Below are positions 42,169 through 50,573 of a stretch of DNA of 64,000 nucleotides, piece after piece. Each line of letters opens with the position of its first letter. The stretch's first letter is position 1. The DNA comes from Natrinema gelatinilyticum (lineage in GTDB: Archaea; Halobacteriota; Halobacteria; Halobacteriales; Natrialbaceae), in the NCBI RefSeq assembly GCF_024266705.1, contig NZ_CP100756.1:1364001-1428000 (forward strand), given 5' to 3'. Below the pieces are notes generated by a model. It had not been told where the DNA came from. It saw only the letters and a list, made by a program, of their open reading frames with translations, and made no database searches. The translations under genes were made by a program, and so were the position numbers.

Positions 42169-42420
42169 GTGAAGTACTACGGGGCTTCGCTGTGTTGGCG
42201 GCAGGCCCAGAAACGGGCCAGATGGCCGCAAGCGAATGCAATTCCCCTCGGATTTCCCGGGGTGGTCGTCTGACAGTCACACCCGAACACGCAGCGTGTC
42301 CGTGAGGGTTGGCCGCTTCACCCGGCCTGATAGCGTCCGTCGCACCACGCCGAAGACGTGGCTGGTGAGAGCCACATTCTTCCGCGACTGTGCACAGGTG
42401 CGACGAAGTACGGTCGGTAA
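42169..42420 (-). other. TnpB/omegaRNA-like 3' end relic (b), non-coding
   Basis: The minus strand ends in AGCCCCGTAGTACTTCAC (42186-42169), similar to the ending of relic (a). Upstream are hairpins such as GGCGGCAGGCCCAG/CTGGGCC (around 42200-42225) and CCCCGGGAAATCCGAGGGG. A short frame reading SRKNVALTSHVFGVVRRTLS then GRVKRPTLTDTLRVRV ends in TGA and could be the tail of a lost TnpB. No transposase core motifs remain. Confidence 0.4.
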
Positions 42421-42599
42421 TCCGTCCCACTGTACGATTCAAGACGCCCGAATGGACGAGAACACGGACACGATTCACCCTCGGGGTCAGGCGGGGTACT
42501 CTCACTGTAATACTGTAGATAAAGAGCAGACGCACGACATGCAGGTGTCTTGTGAGCATCCAAACAATACTGGTCGAAGACCACCGATTTTGCGCGATG

Positions 42600-43865
42600 T
42601 TACGGCTTCGCTTCGAAGACCAGACTGGTTGGCGTCTCGGCCGCACGGCGGAAGCGGGTAAAACCACCCTCGGTAACGACGTCACGAGTCTGTTCCTCTC
42701 CCGCCTGGGCACCGAGGCCGTAGCCGACCTCCTGACTGAGCGAATTCGGCGTACAGGCTACCGTCGAGATAGAGTACGCGAGGCGGCCAAACGGGGTGAG
42801 GTTGTCCTCGACCCGGTCCTCGGCGTAGGGTTCGACGATCATCCACGTTCCGTCGTCGGCAAGCGTTTCCCGGACATGGGCCGCCACACCGACGGGATCA
42901 CCCATATCGTGGAAGCAATTGAACATCGTGACGAGGTCGTAGTCGGTTCCCTCGTACTCTCTCGCGGTCGCTACCTCGAAGTCGACGCGGTCGGCGATGC
43001 CTGCAGTTTCTGCCCGTTCACGCGCCACCGCGATCGATGACTCGTGGTAGTCGATGCCGACGACCGTCGAATTGGGGTGCGCTTCGGCCATGCGGATCGT
43101 CGGTGCGCCGTGGCCACAGCCCACGTCGGCGATCAGCCCGCCCGCTTTTAGCGTCTCGTCCACCCCGTCGAGTGCCTCGATCCAATCGACCAGATTGGCC
43201 CCATAGGACGGCCCGAAAAAGCGTTCCGTCCCGTGAAACACGTCCTCGTCGTGTTCGTGCCAGCCGATGCCCTCGCCCGTTTGAAATGCCTCGTAGAGTT
43301 CGGGTTCGATCTTGGCCACTGACGCCACCAGCTGGAACGCGCCCGGCATGAACACTGGACTCTCCTTGTTGGCTAATACGTACGCTTGCTCAGGGGAGAG
43401 ATCATAGTGATGGGTCTCGGGATCGTAGGTCACGTACCTACCGGCGGCCTGCGCGCGTAGCCATTCGCGGACGTAGCGTTCTGCGGTATCCGTTTCCTCG
43501 GCCAATTCAGCGGAGGTAAGCGGCCCGGCCTCGTCTAATGCCGTATAGAGACCGAGTTCGTCACCGATGATGGCCAGGGCGGCATGGACTGTCGCACCGA
43601 GGTCGACAAGCGACGTTTCCACGAGTTCGGTCAGTTTCTGTTCGTCGATCGTGTCTGCGTCCGCTCGAGGTTCTGTTGCCATGGGCTGTCGCCATACGAT
43701 TTGTAGGTGTTCACTTCGAATTTCTTCGTCCGTGAAGTCCTTCCCGTGGATGTCGCGCATATGGTTTTTCGCTAATTCGACCGCTTCGTCTTCGTGTTCG
43801 GATTGGATGATGAATCGGCAATCGGCTACTGCCGCTTCACAATCCAGCCTGTGGGCTTGTGACAT
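42600..43865 (-). CDS. DUF1059-methyltransferase fusion
   Basis: A 421-residue two-part protein. Residues 1-60 form a DUF1059 domain (HRLDCEAAVADCRFIIQSEH, ELAKNHMRDIHGKDFTDEEI) with the C-x6-C...H...H pattern. After a linker comes a methyltransferase of the type with an N-terminal winged helix (TVHAALAIIGDELGLYTALD, SAELAEETDTAERYVREWLR) and a Rossmann core (GGLIADVGCGHGAPTIRMAE, VVGIDYHESSIAVARERAE, YDLVTMFNCFHDMGDPVG, GTWMIVEPYAEDRV). The C-terminal helix and strand (ETPTSLVFEAKP) complete it. Substrate unknown. It lies at the edge of the IS-relic interval and may be acquired. Confidence 0.87.
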   Translation of the reverse strand: MSQAHRLDCEAAVADCRFIIQSEHEDEAVELAKNHMRDIHGKDFTDEEIRSEHLQIVWRQPMATEPRADADTIDEQKLTELVETSLVDLGATVHAALAIIGDELGLYTALDEAGPLTSAELAEETDTAERYVREWLRAQAAGRYVTYDPETHHYDLSPEQAYVLANKESPVFMPGAFQLVASVAKIEPELYEAFQTGEGIGWHEHDEDVFHGTERFFGPSYGANLVDWIEALDGVDETLKAGGLIADVGCGHGAPTIRMAEAHPNSTVVGIDYHESSIAVARERAETAGIADRVDFEVATAREYEGTDYDLVTMFNCFHDMGDPVGVAAHVRETLADDGTWMIVEPYAEDRVEDNLTPFGRLAYSISTVACTPNSLSQEVGYGLGAQAGEEQTRDVVTEGGFTRFRRAAETPTSLVFEAKP

Positions 43866-43924
43866 AGTGATTCAATTGCCTTCCGGCGGTATCGATACGA
43901 GCTCGAGCGTTAGGTAGCTACCTT

Positions 43925-44196
43925 GTGACACACCGGCGGTTGCTGACGGCGTGTCCACGTTGTGGCGATCCGGCAGCGGTTGACGCCCGTGCAGACGATG
44001 CCCAGTCGTCATCGGTTAGAGACGGGGACTTCACACGTCGGCCGGTTCGATTCCTCGGTATCTGTATTTTCCTCGAGTACGCGGGCAGTGATTCGCCGAC
44101 AGCGCATATCTGTGACGTGTTCGACCTCTCATCGCGGACCACCGGTGCAACCCGGCGGTGCTCACAGGTCGCCCGCGACCGTAGGCGGGGGTCTCG
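43925..44196 (+). other. Interval with a possible zinc-ribbon ORF
   Basis: A plus-strand frame from a GTG at 43925 reads THRRLLTACPRCGDPAAVDA, then RPVRFLGICIFLEYAGSDSP and HICDVFDLSS. The CPRC and later C/H residues suggest a small zinc ribbon, but the frame then runs into the 3' end of the convergent VTT gene without a clear stop. I cannot decide whether it is a gene, a relic or chance. Confidence 0.3.
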
Positions 44197-44763
44197 TCAA
44201 ACGAAGGTGGCAGCGCCCTCGAGGAGTCCGAGCGTCACGACGAGCCGCCCGAGGCTCCCGAAGAACGTTGCGGCGGCGAACTTCAGGTGATCCTCTTCGA
44301 GGACGGCGAACGCGTAGATCGAAAGCGTATCGGGGAAAAACGGGACGCACAGTGCGAGCGCCAGACCGCCATACCCGTAGCGGCGCGCCAGCGTGAGCGT
44401 GCGGCGTTCCGTCCACGCGAGAACGTCGATGCGCGAACGGCGCAACCGACGCACGAGTGGCCCGACCTGTTTGGCCTCTTGACCCAGCTGAAACGCGACG
44501 AGGCTCCCGACGGTTTTCCCCGTCGCGCTGACACTCATGATGAGACCGAAGTGCGCCCACGTCGGAATGCCGAGATCCAAGGGGGCCGCGAGGACGGCCT
44601 CGCTCGGGCCAGGGAGCGCGAACGCGATCAGTACCGAGTAGACGAAGATAAAGCTCAACCCCGGCCACCCCGTTGCGCCAGCAGTGAGTGCGTGGACGCT
44701 GTCAGAGAGCCACGGCAAGAACTCGGTCCAAATACCAAGCCACGGAGTGCCCGTCGTACTCAC
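44197..44763 (-). CDS. VTT-domain (DedA/SNARE-associated) membrane protein
   Basis: A 188-residue membrane protein of the VTT/DedA superfamily. GWPGLSFIFVYSVLIAFALPGPSEAVLAA is the first re-entrant region, with the conserved E in PGPSE. VSATGKTVGSLVAFQLGQEA matches the G-x3-G-x3-Y/F region of YqaA-type members. The C-terminal half has RYGYGGLALALCVPFFPDTLSIYAF and AAATFFGSLGRLVVTL. These proteins move lipid-linked phosphates or lipids. A PAP2-like gene lies 161 bp upstream on the same strand. GTG start at 44763. Confidence 0.82.
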   Translation of the reverse strand: MSTTGTPWLGIWTEFLPWLSDSVHALTAGATGWPGLSFIFVYSVLIAFALPGPSEAVLAAPLDLGIPTWAHFGLIMSVSATGKTVGSLVAFQLGQEAKQVGPLVRRLRRSRIDVLAWTERRTLTLARRYGYGGLALALCVPFFPDTLSIYAFAVLEEDHLKFAAATFFGSLGRLVVTLGLLEGAATFV

Positions 44764-44924
44764 AATCGAAGATGGATGAGAGTCATCGTATAGGCTTTCT
44801 GATTCGGCTCACCTGTAGTGAGGCGCGAGTGAGACGTGACGGCGTCTTACCGGGGACGGCGAACCCGTCCCAGGCTGCACTCGCAAACCAACGCGGCTCG
44901 TCCCGGTCCGGCGGCCACCGCCGG

Positions 44925-45569
44925 TCAGTCCAACAGCGAGGTGACCTCGGGATGCGGTCGCAAAGACGCGTCGTTCTGTCGCCAGTAGAACCCGGTCGTG
45001 ACGGCCGCGGCGATGAGCGCGCCCCCGATCACCTGCGGCCAGGTGTGGGCCTCGGGGAAGACGCGGTTTGGGACCATGACGGCGGGGACGGAAAGCAGTG
45101 GCCAGTACGTTCGATCGACGAGCGTCAGATACAACGCCGGCAGTAGTGCACTGATGACGTGACCCGAGACGTTCCAAAACGGCGAGAGCGCGACGTACGG
45201 GACCGTCACGGCGAGTAGAACGACCATCGCCCCGGGAACGAGTTCGCCCCACGCGAAGCGACGCCACAGGTACCACGTCGTGCCACCGGCGATGGCGAAA
45301 CCGACTCCGACCAGCGCGTCCATTACCCAGCTATTGCCCATCGTCGACTCGACGACGCTGGCCCCAGTAACGGCGAAGTACCCGACCGTCGGCACGAGTG
45401 CGAGCAGGCCTGCCCTGAAAATCACCCCTACGCGTCGCCAGAGCGCCGACCGAGCCGCGTCCTGTCGGGCCCACTCTTGGCGGATGAGTAAAAGGGTCCC
45501 GCCCCCGATCATCGTGATTGGGTGGAAAACGTACGGATAGTACGTCATCACTCGGGTGAGCAGACGCAT
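44925..45569 (-). CDS. PAP2-like membrane phosphatase with altered active site
   Basis: A 214-residue six-helix protein resembling type 2 phosphatidic-acid phosphatases. NVSGHVISALLPALYL supplies the SGH motif and NRVFPEAHTWPQVIGGALIA the R-x5-H motif with its catalytic His. The first PAP2 motif (K-x6-RP) is not recognisable, and the Asp that normally supports the final His (H-x3-D) is Gln here (HTWPQ). It may be a weakly active or non-catalytic relative. It could dephosphorylate polyprenyl-pyrophosphate, matching the VTT neighbour downstream. Confidence 0.72.
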   Translation of the reverse strand: MRLLTRVMTYYPYVFHPITMIGGGTLLLIRQEWARQDAARSALWRRVGVIFRAGLLALVPTVGYFAVTGASVVESTMGNSWVMDALVGVGFAIAGGTTWYLWRRFAWGELVPGAMVVLLAVTVPYVALSPFWNVSGHVISALLPALYLTLVDRTYWPLLSVPAVMVPNRVFPEAHTWPQVIGGALIAAAVTTGFYWRQNDASLRPHPEVTSLLD

Positions 45570-45933
45570 CGGCGGTAATTACGGACAGACGGAAAAAAGA
45601 ACTGGGCCGGACGTAGACGGGAGTGTCCGCCGAGTCGACTACCGTTCGCTCCGATAGTTCGAGACCCTCACAGTTTCTCGGCCGACCGTCAGCGGGCCGC
45701 CCGTCACGAGACGGGGCCACCGATCGCGGTGGACGAGCGCGCAAAACGGATTGGCGCTGCGAAAAACGTGCCTGTGGCCGCCGGCTACAACAGTGGTTAA
45801 ATGACGCGGTTCTCTTTCCCGCCGTGTTCGCATACGCTGAAGAAACGTTGGCTCAACTACCGTATCTTGAACTACGATAGTTTGGACTACGCTATATGCA
45901 CGTTTTATGTGCCGGTGAGCCGAAGGTGAGAGC
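45570..45933. other. Intergenic region upstream of the ATPase-DUF234 gene
   Basis: About 364 bp with no supported gene. The last 90 bp are AT-rich and hold two similar words (GAACTACGATAGTT and GGACTACGCTATAT, 45867-45894) and a TATA-like TTTTATG 28 bp before the start codon. These are plausible promoter/operator elements for the downstream ATPase gene. Confidence 0.4.
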
Positions 45934-47340
45934 ATGGCTGCCTTCGTCAACCGAGAACAAGAACTTGACAGACTCCACGAGTTATACGAGAGTGACTCTG
46001 CGGAGTTGAGCGTCGTCTACGGACGTCGGCGGATGGGGAAGACGGCACTCGTCGTCAAATCCATCGAAGACCGTGACGACGCAGTGTACCATCAGGCTGC
46101 ACACGGAACAACGGAGCAGCAACTCGACTCCTTCATCGCTGATGCTGCGACGGTGTTCCCGGGGGTCAACCGGATTCGGAAGGACTGGGAGAACGTTCTC
46201 ACGTATCTCGCTGAACAGGACGCAACCGTGATCCTCGACGAATTCCCGTATTTCGTAGACGAAAACGAAGCGCTCCCCTATCTCATTCAGCGGCTCTGGG
46301 ACCACAACGTCGAAGAGACGGCTGCAACCTTCGTGCTGACTGGCTCGGCAATCGGGATGATACACAAGATAGCGCTCAACGGGAGTTCACCGCTGTACGG
46401 CCGTCTCTCCAAACGGCCGAACGGGAAACTCGAAATCGGCCCGCTCCCGTTCGCTGCTGCGATGAAGTTCTTTCCGAACTACGCGCCGGCCGAACAGGTA
46501 ATCGCGTACGGCGTGTTCGGGGGAACCCCGGAGTACCTCAGGGCTGTGGACGACACGCAGTCACTGCAGGGGAACATTACGGAAACCTTGCTACTCCGTG
46601 ATGGCGGCCTCCACGAGGAACCCGAGGACGTCCTGTACCGGGAACTGGACCAGGTGGATCGGTATTTCGCCGTTCTGAAAGCGATGGCCGAAGGGAACCA
46701 CAAGCGAAACGAGATCATCCAGGCTGCCGGGATCAATGCCAACAGCGCGAGTTACTACCTCTCGCGCCTGCGAGAACTCCAGATAATCGAGCAGGAGTAT
46801 CCGATTACCGTTGACCCGTCCCGGAGTCGGAACAGCCGGTATCGAATCCGAGACCAACTGTTCGCGTTCTGGTTCCGGTTCGTACACGGCCGTTCGTCCC
46901 GGTACGAAGTGTTCGGGGCGGATGCGTACGACGAACTCGTCAAACCACATCTCCCGGACTTCGTCAGTACGACGTTCGAACGACTCTGTCAACAAGCAGT
47001 TCTCTACGAGTACGGAGACGTGTACACGTTCACGGAAGTCCCGGATCGGTGGTGGGACACCGACGGACGCGAGATCGATATCGTGGCCCCGGCGAACGGC
47101 GACACGCTACTGGTCGGGGAAGCGAAATTCCAGCAACAACCGATGGGATACGACGTCCTGGCCCAACTCGAACAGGAGGCACCCGAAGTCGAGTGGTCGC
47201 CGACCGACGGCGACGTGAACTACGAATACGCACTGTTCAGCCGAAGTGGATTCGCGTCGTCACTGGAAGAAGCAGCCGAGGAGCGGGACGACCTCGGTCT
47301 CTTCACTGTTGACCATGTCGTTGAGACACTGTCCGATTGA
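45934..47340 (+). CDS. Archaeal ATPase with DUF234 (PD-(D/E)XK-like) C-terminus
   Basis: A 468-residue protein. The N-terminal STAND-like archaeal ATPase has FVNREQELDRLHELY, Walker A VVYGRRRMGKTALVVK, Walker B ATVILDEFPYFVDE and sensor FVLTGSAIGM. A winged helix (ILKAMAEGNHKRNEIIQAAG in spirit; the text reads VLKAMAEGNHKRNEII) lies near 250-300. The DUF234 C-terminus contains FAFWFRFVHG and the nuclease-like REIDIVAP...LLVGEAKF (D...E-x-K). Such ATPase-DUF234 proteins are widespread, mobile and of unknown function. Codon use is less GC-biased than neighbours, and the gene sits alone between relic-rich intervals, suggesting transfer. Confidence 0.85.
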   Translation: MAAFVNREQELDRLHELYESDSAELSVVYGRRRMGKTALVVKSIEDRDDAVYHQAAHGTTEQQLDSFIADAATVFPGVNRIRKDWENVLTYLAEQDATVILDEFPYFVDENEALPYLIQRLWDHNVEETAATFVLTGSAIGMIHKIALNGSSPLYGRLSKRPNGKLEIGPLPFAAAMKFFPNYAPAEQVIAYGVFGGTPEYLRAVDDTQSLQGNITETLLLRDGGLHEEPEDVLYRELDQVDRYFAVLKAMAEGNHKRNEIIQAAGINANSASYYLSRLRELQIIEQEYPITVDPSRSRNSRYRIRDQLFAFWFRFVHGRSSRYEVFGADAYDELVKPHLPDFVSTTFERLCQQAVLYEYGDVYTFTEVPDRWWDTDGREIDIVAPANGDTLLVGEAKFQQQPMGYDVLAQLEQEAPEVEWSPTDGDVNYEYALFSRSGFASSLEEAAEERDDLGLFTVDHVVETLSD

Positions 47341-47545
47341 CTCCGGAGGAAGCAGTCCGTTCTACACGCGGTTACTCAGATGACATGCAGCCCACGGCTG
47401 AAAGCGACACCTGGTTCTGTTTGCAGTCTCAGCCTCAGCGTAGAATAGCCATTAGATGGTCTGGTGGCGGATAGTTCCCGAGGATCGGTGGCCACGCGAT
47501 CCCGGGATACGCTTCATCTGTTTAACGCACGTTGGACGCCGTTAG
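47341..47545. other. Intergenic region between ATPase and ferredoxin
   Basis: About 205 bp between convergent genes. I see no gene, strong hairpin or repeat in it. Confidence 0.4.
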
Positions 47546-47935
47546 TTAGATGACGCGGTTCTGCAGGTAGTCGAGGTGCTTCGCGTTGTACACGATCCTG
47601 ACCTCGTCGGTCTCGGCCGATCCGATGCAGGTCAGGCGGACATTTTTGTCCTCGACTTCCTCGTCCGAGAGAATCTGCTGCATGTCCATCTCGATTTCGC
47701 CCTCCGTGATGATCGCCGCACAGTTTGCACAGGCACCTGCGCGACACGAGAACGGCCAGTCGTAACCCTGGGCTTCGGCCGCCTCGAGGATGTATTCGCC
47801 CTCGGCGACGTCGAGCGTGCCGTAGTCTTCCTCGTCGAGGCCGGCATCGGCTGCCTGGTCGAAGAGATCGTCATCGTCCATGTCCCAACCCTGATCGTCC
47901 AGTACTTCGTAATTGAGGTATTCTACCGTGGGCAT
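47546..47935 (-). CDS. fdx: Halophilic [2Fe-2S] ferredoxin
   Basis: A 129-residue plant-type ferredoxin with the haloarchaeal acidic insertion near the N-terminus ([20 protein letters not shown]). The cluster Cys are in [15 protein letters not shown] and later VRLTCIGSA, giving C-x4-C-x2-C...C. It is an electron carrier for 2-oxoacid:ferredoxin oxidoreductases and other redox enzymes. The start [16 protein letters not shown] matches known haloarchaeal ferredoxins; a longer frame upstream is non-coding. It appears monocistronic. Confidence 0.95.
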   Translation of the reverse strand: MPTVEYLNYEVLDDQGWDMDDDDLFDQAADAGLDEEDYGTLDVAEGEYILEAAEAQGYDWPFSCRAGACANCAAIITEGEIEMDMQQILSDEEVEDKNVRLTCIGSAETDEVRIVYNAKHLDYLQNRVI

Positions 47936-48340
47936 CACTCGCCGGTTCGAGTCCCGCACTGGTATAGCTTGCTGTTCAGTCCTCAATTGTCTTTGAGTCA
48001 GAATTGGCAACTTCGATGGGAATAAGGGTCGCATTTGTTAGAAGATGTTCGATCAAACAGGGCAGAAAAAGAATATCACGTGACTGGAGCTGATTCTTTT
48101 CTTGATACGGACCGTTGGTTCGATGAGCGAGAATTGGCCGACCGGATCGCACCGAATCGACGGATCGCGGTCGACCAGCGGCGATCGAAACCAGCGCCAC
48201 GGTGGCGGCTGATCGAACGGCAGTCAGAGACAGACGAACCGGTCAGATCTGCTCGAAATCGGTCGAAACGGCCGAGATGGTGAGAATTGTGCACCCCCAG
48301 TTGGAGCGGCGCGAAAACGACCGGAACGACGGGAAATCAG
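47936..48340. other. Intergenic region without a recognisable gene
   Basis: About 405 bp. The ferredoxin promoter must lie at its left edge (AT-rich stretches around 47975-48005). The rest contains AGAAAAAGAATATCACG (48061-48077) and Arg-rich chance frames only. The GGTTCGAGTCC word at 47945-47955 resembles a tRNA T-loop, but no cloverleaf can be built around it. Confidence 0.45.
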
Positions 48341-48529
48341 TTAAATCGGCACGACGAGAAAGAACACGTACGCCAATCCAGCGGAGGCCGACGGGCCGAT
48401 GATCCAGAACGCGACGAACCGAGTGACCGCGGATGGGCTGACCAGATCGTCCGCGTCGAGGACTTTCTCGGGTTCTTCCTCACAGATGTTGGGGACCTCC
48501 TCGGGCGTTTTCTGCGTGAGGACGCTCAT
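48341..48529 (-). pseudogene. Truncated C-terminal tail of a PiT phosphate permease
   Basis: A 62-residue frame (SVLTQKTPEEVPNICEEEPE, then DLVSPSAVTRFVAFWIIGPSASAGLAYVFF). It aligns with the C-termini of the two PiT permeases nearby, which read EIGEEEPEDIPQASDLFDPS... and RIGEPEPEEVLRGEDLFNPR...WIIGPSMSTILAYAFF. Only the final cytoplasmic linker and last helix are present. It is most simply the remnant of a third tandem PiT gene whose body was deleted. It could still be translated as a single-helix peptide. Confidence 0.7.
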
Positions 48530-48601
48530 CGAGAGCTCGAATTCCTCCCCCGCGTGCGAGGCCGGTGATCGTCGCCCTCCCTCACGGGCCGAATATCGTC
48601 C

Positions 48602-49783
48602 TCAAAAGCCGAATATCGGGATGAACCGGAACGTGAGGTACGCACCGACGGTCGAGAGAGCCGGAACGACGTTTTGCATGAGGATGACGCGAGCCGTCGT
48701 CGATGGATCGAACAGGTCTGACGCCTGCGGGATGTCCTCGGGCTCCTCCTCGCCGATCTCGGGGGACTGTTCGCCCTCCTCATCGGCAGTCAACGCGCCG
48801 ACAGAGACGGGGGTCTGTTCGCCCGAGCGGACGCCGGAGAGCGTCGTCGTTCGGGTCGCTCGTCCCCAGCCCAGGCCGACGATGCTCATCGTCGCGATGA
48901 TGACGAAACTCGCCGGGATACCGATCCACGAGAGGGTGACGACGATTCCCGAACTGATGACCGCGACGACGATCGCCGCGGTCAACGGCAAGTTCGTGAT
49001 ATCGCTTCCGAGCGTGTCGAGGGTTCGACGGGCGATCGTAAAGCACCCGACTGCGACTGCCGCCGAGCCGATCAGGATCAGCGTTGTCATGTCGACGTCG
49101 CCGGTGCCGTATATCGGTGCAATCGCATTTGCGATGTTGCTCGTCCCCGACGCAAAGCCCATCAGACAGCCGATAGCGACGACGGTCAGCGCCCCGGTGA
49201 TCTCCCGTCGGGTGGCATCGGCGCCGAATCTGAGTCGGGGCGCGACGCCCGACCGATCGACCGTAACCATCGGCTGTCCGTCCTGACTCCCTTCGATGGC
49301 GACCCAGGCGTTGATCCGCGGATAGAAGTATCGCCCGACGACGCCGGCGACCCAGAAGCCGGTGATTGGTGCGACGACCCACCAGACGACGATTTCACCG
49401 AGGACGTCCATGTTTAGTTCGCCGGTCGCAAAGCCCAGCGCGGCGATGGCTCCGACGGCGGTCATCGACGTCGAGGCGGGGACGCCGGCGTAGTTGCCGA
49501 CGAACAACGCGCCGCCAATAAAGAACAGGACGGCGGCGTTCGTCCGAAGCGTAAAGACCGAGGTGTCCGCGACGAGGTCCGTTCCGAGCGTGTCGACGAC
49601 CTGTGGGCCGATGGTGTAGGCCCCGAAGAAGAAGAATATCGACATTAACCCCGCTGCCATCACCTTGGTGATTACGTTGGCTCCGACGGCCGGCCCGAAT
49701 GCTGGGCCGGTGGTCGAGCCCCCGATGTTGTACCCGACGAAAATCGCTGTGATGATTCCTACGACAAGCAGTACTTCCGGCAC
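48602..49783 (-). CDS. PiT-family inorganic phosphate permease, paralog 1
   Basis: A 393-residue PiT (PF01384) transporter for phosphate with H+/Na+. The duplicated signatures are FVGYNIGGSTTGPAFGPAVG near the N-terminus and FASGTSNIANAIAPIYGTGD in the second half (counterparts of the GANDVANA motif). Conserved repeats include GVPASTSMTAVGAIAALGFA and WWVVAPITGFWVAGVVGRYF. The cytoplasmic tail has EEEPEDIPQASDLFDP before the last helix. The start is probably the GTG at 49783 (VPEVLLVVGIITAIF); the frame is open to 49930 but poorly coding. Closely related to the permease at 51040-52218. Confidence 0.9.
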   Translation of the reverse strand: MPEVLLVVGIITAIFVGYNIGGSTTGPAFGPAVGANVITKVMAAGLMSIFFFFGAYTIGPQVVDTLGTDLVADTSVFTLRTNAAVLFFIGGALFVGNYAGVPASTSMTAVGAIAALGFATGELNMDVLGEIVVWWVVAPITGFWVAGVVGRYFYPRINAWVAIEGSQDGQPMVTVDRSGVAPRLRFGADATRREITGALTVVAIGCLMGFASGTSNIANAIAPIYGTGDVDMTTLILIGSAAVAVGCFTIARRTLDTLGSDITNLPLTAAIVVAVISSGIVVTLSWIGIPASFVIIATMSIVGLGWGRATRTTTLSGVRSGEQTPVSVGALTADEEGEQSPEIGEEEPEDIPQASDLFDPSTTARVILMQNVVPALSTVGAYLTFRFIPIFGF

Positions 49784-50139
49784 GTTCGAAAGTCTCGTGA
49801 TCCGAGCGTAAAAACGCGACTGTTTGCGGCCGTTCCGGCGCACTGCCAGCCGGTCGTGAACCGATCGACACTCGTCGGCTGCGACCCGATCGAGGGTCGT
49901 CCCGACGGCCGACGCGCGGGGAGCGCGCAAACTCGATTACATCTCGAGACGAGCGTGCCCGGGGGTGCTCGCCGGCGTCCCAGCGATCCCAAAGGATTTC
50001 ACCGAGTCAGACCGTGTGTTAGGACGAACATGTCGCTACGTGACCCCTCGGCTCGGTCGGACGACGCGCCGAGGAACGGACGCGTTTCCGTGCGGTCGAA
50101 GCACGCGCTGATCGCTGCGGACTCAGACGTTGTTCGGCG
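49784..50139. other. Intergenic region between PiT 1 and the coiled-coil gene
   Basis: About 356 bp between divergent genes. No supported gene or clear hairpin; TTTCACCGAGTCAG and ACGAACATGTCGC stretches occur but no convincing TATA box was singled out. It probably holds both promoters. Confidence 0.4.
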
Positions 50140-50562
50140 ATGAGACCGGCGCACGTCGACGCAGTCATCGACCTCGCGTACGGAGCCCTGATCCTCATCT
50201 CGATCGGACTGATCGCGACGGTCGACCTCCGCGTCGGGCTGACGTTCGGCCTGGGCGTGTTCGCCTCGTATATCCTCCACGTCGCCTGGAAGATGGCCCG
50301 GTTCGATCCGGATTGGATGACGCAGGCCGTCGCGAAGACAGTCGAGACCCAGGTCGAGGACATCCAGACGCAGGTCGAGGAGACCGTCGGTGAAACGGTC
50401 GAGGAAACGGTCGAGGAGACCGTCGGTGAAACGGTCGAAAAACAGGTCGAGGACGTCCAAACGCAGGTCGAAGCCGTCAACGAGCGGGTCGACCGCCGTC
50501 CTCGAGAGGACGAAGTCGAGGAGCTCATCGAGGAGTCGGTCGAGGACGAATCGGAGACCTAG
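50140..50562 (+). CDS. Two-helix membrane protein with repetitive coiled-coil tail
   Basis: A 140-residue protein. Two hydrophobic helices (VIDLAYGALILISIGLIATV, FGLGVFASYILHVAWKMARF) are followed by a highly charged coiled coil made of repeats of VEETVGETVEET and QVEDIQTQVEE. The DNA repeats as well, with GTCGAGGAAACGG/GTCGGTGAAACGG words in tandem around 50380-50440. It ends in an acidic segment. Its stop lies 11 bp from the convergent UspA stop. Function unknown; a membrane-anchored scaffold is plausible. Confidence 0.72.
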   Translation: MRPAHVDAVIDLAYGALILISIGLIATVDLRVGLTFGLGVFASYILHVAWKMARFDPDWMTQAVAKTVETQVEDIQTQVEETVGETVEETVEETVGETVEKQVEDVQTQVEAVNERVDRRPREDEVEELIEESVEDESET

Positions 50563-50573
50563 CGGCCGAGACG

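Larger units (their letters stand above)
41021..42599. mobile_element. Accessory interval made of insertion-sequence relics
   Basis: About 1.6 kb without an intact gene. It contains the structured repeat copy A, two hairpin-rich endings (TTCAC on the minus strand at 41352-41356 and 42169-42173) and AT-rich spacers (for example 41021-41110). Long open frames on either strand here are Ser/Arg-rich and cross the hairpins, so I treat them as non-coding. The interval is bordered by the IS1595 relic on one side and the DUF1059-methyltransferase gene on the other. Confidence 0.6.

Noticed and set aside
44041..44060. Second T-loop-like word GGTTCGATTCC
   Set aside because: The T-stem does not pair beyond two bases, and no cloverleaf fits.
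47941..47960. tRNA T-loop-like word GGTTCGAGTCC
   Set aside because: The sequence before it is the ferredoxin gene and no acceptor, D or anticodon stems can be formed on either strand.
50360..50470. CRISPR-like short repeats
   Set aside because: The repeats are contiguous, in frame and without spacers; they encode a coiled coil.
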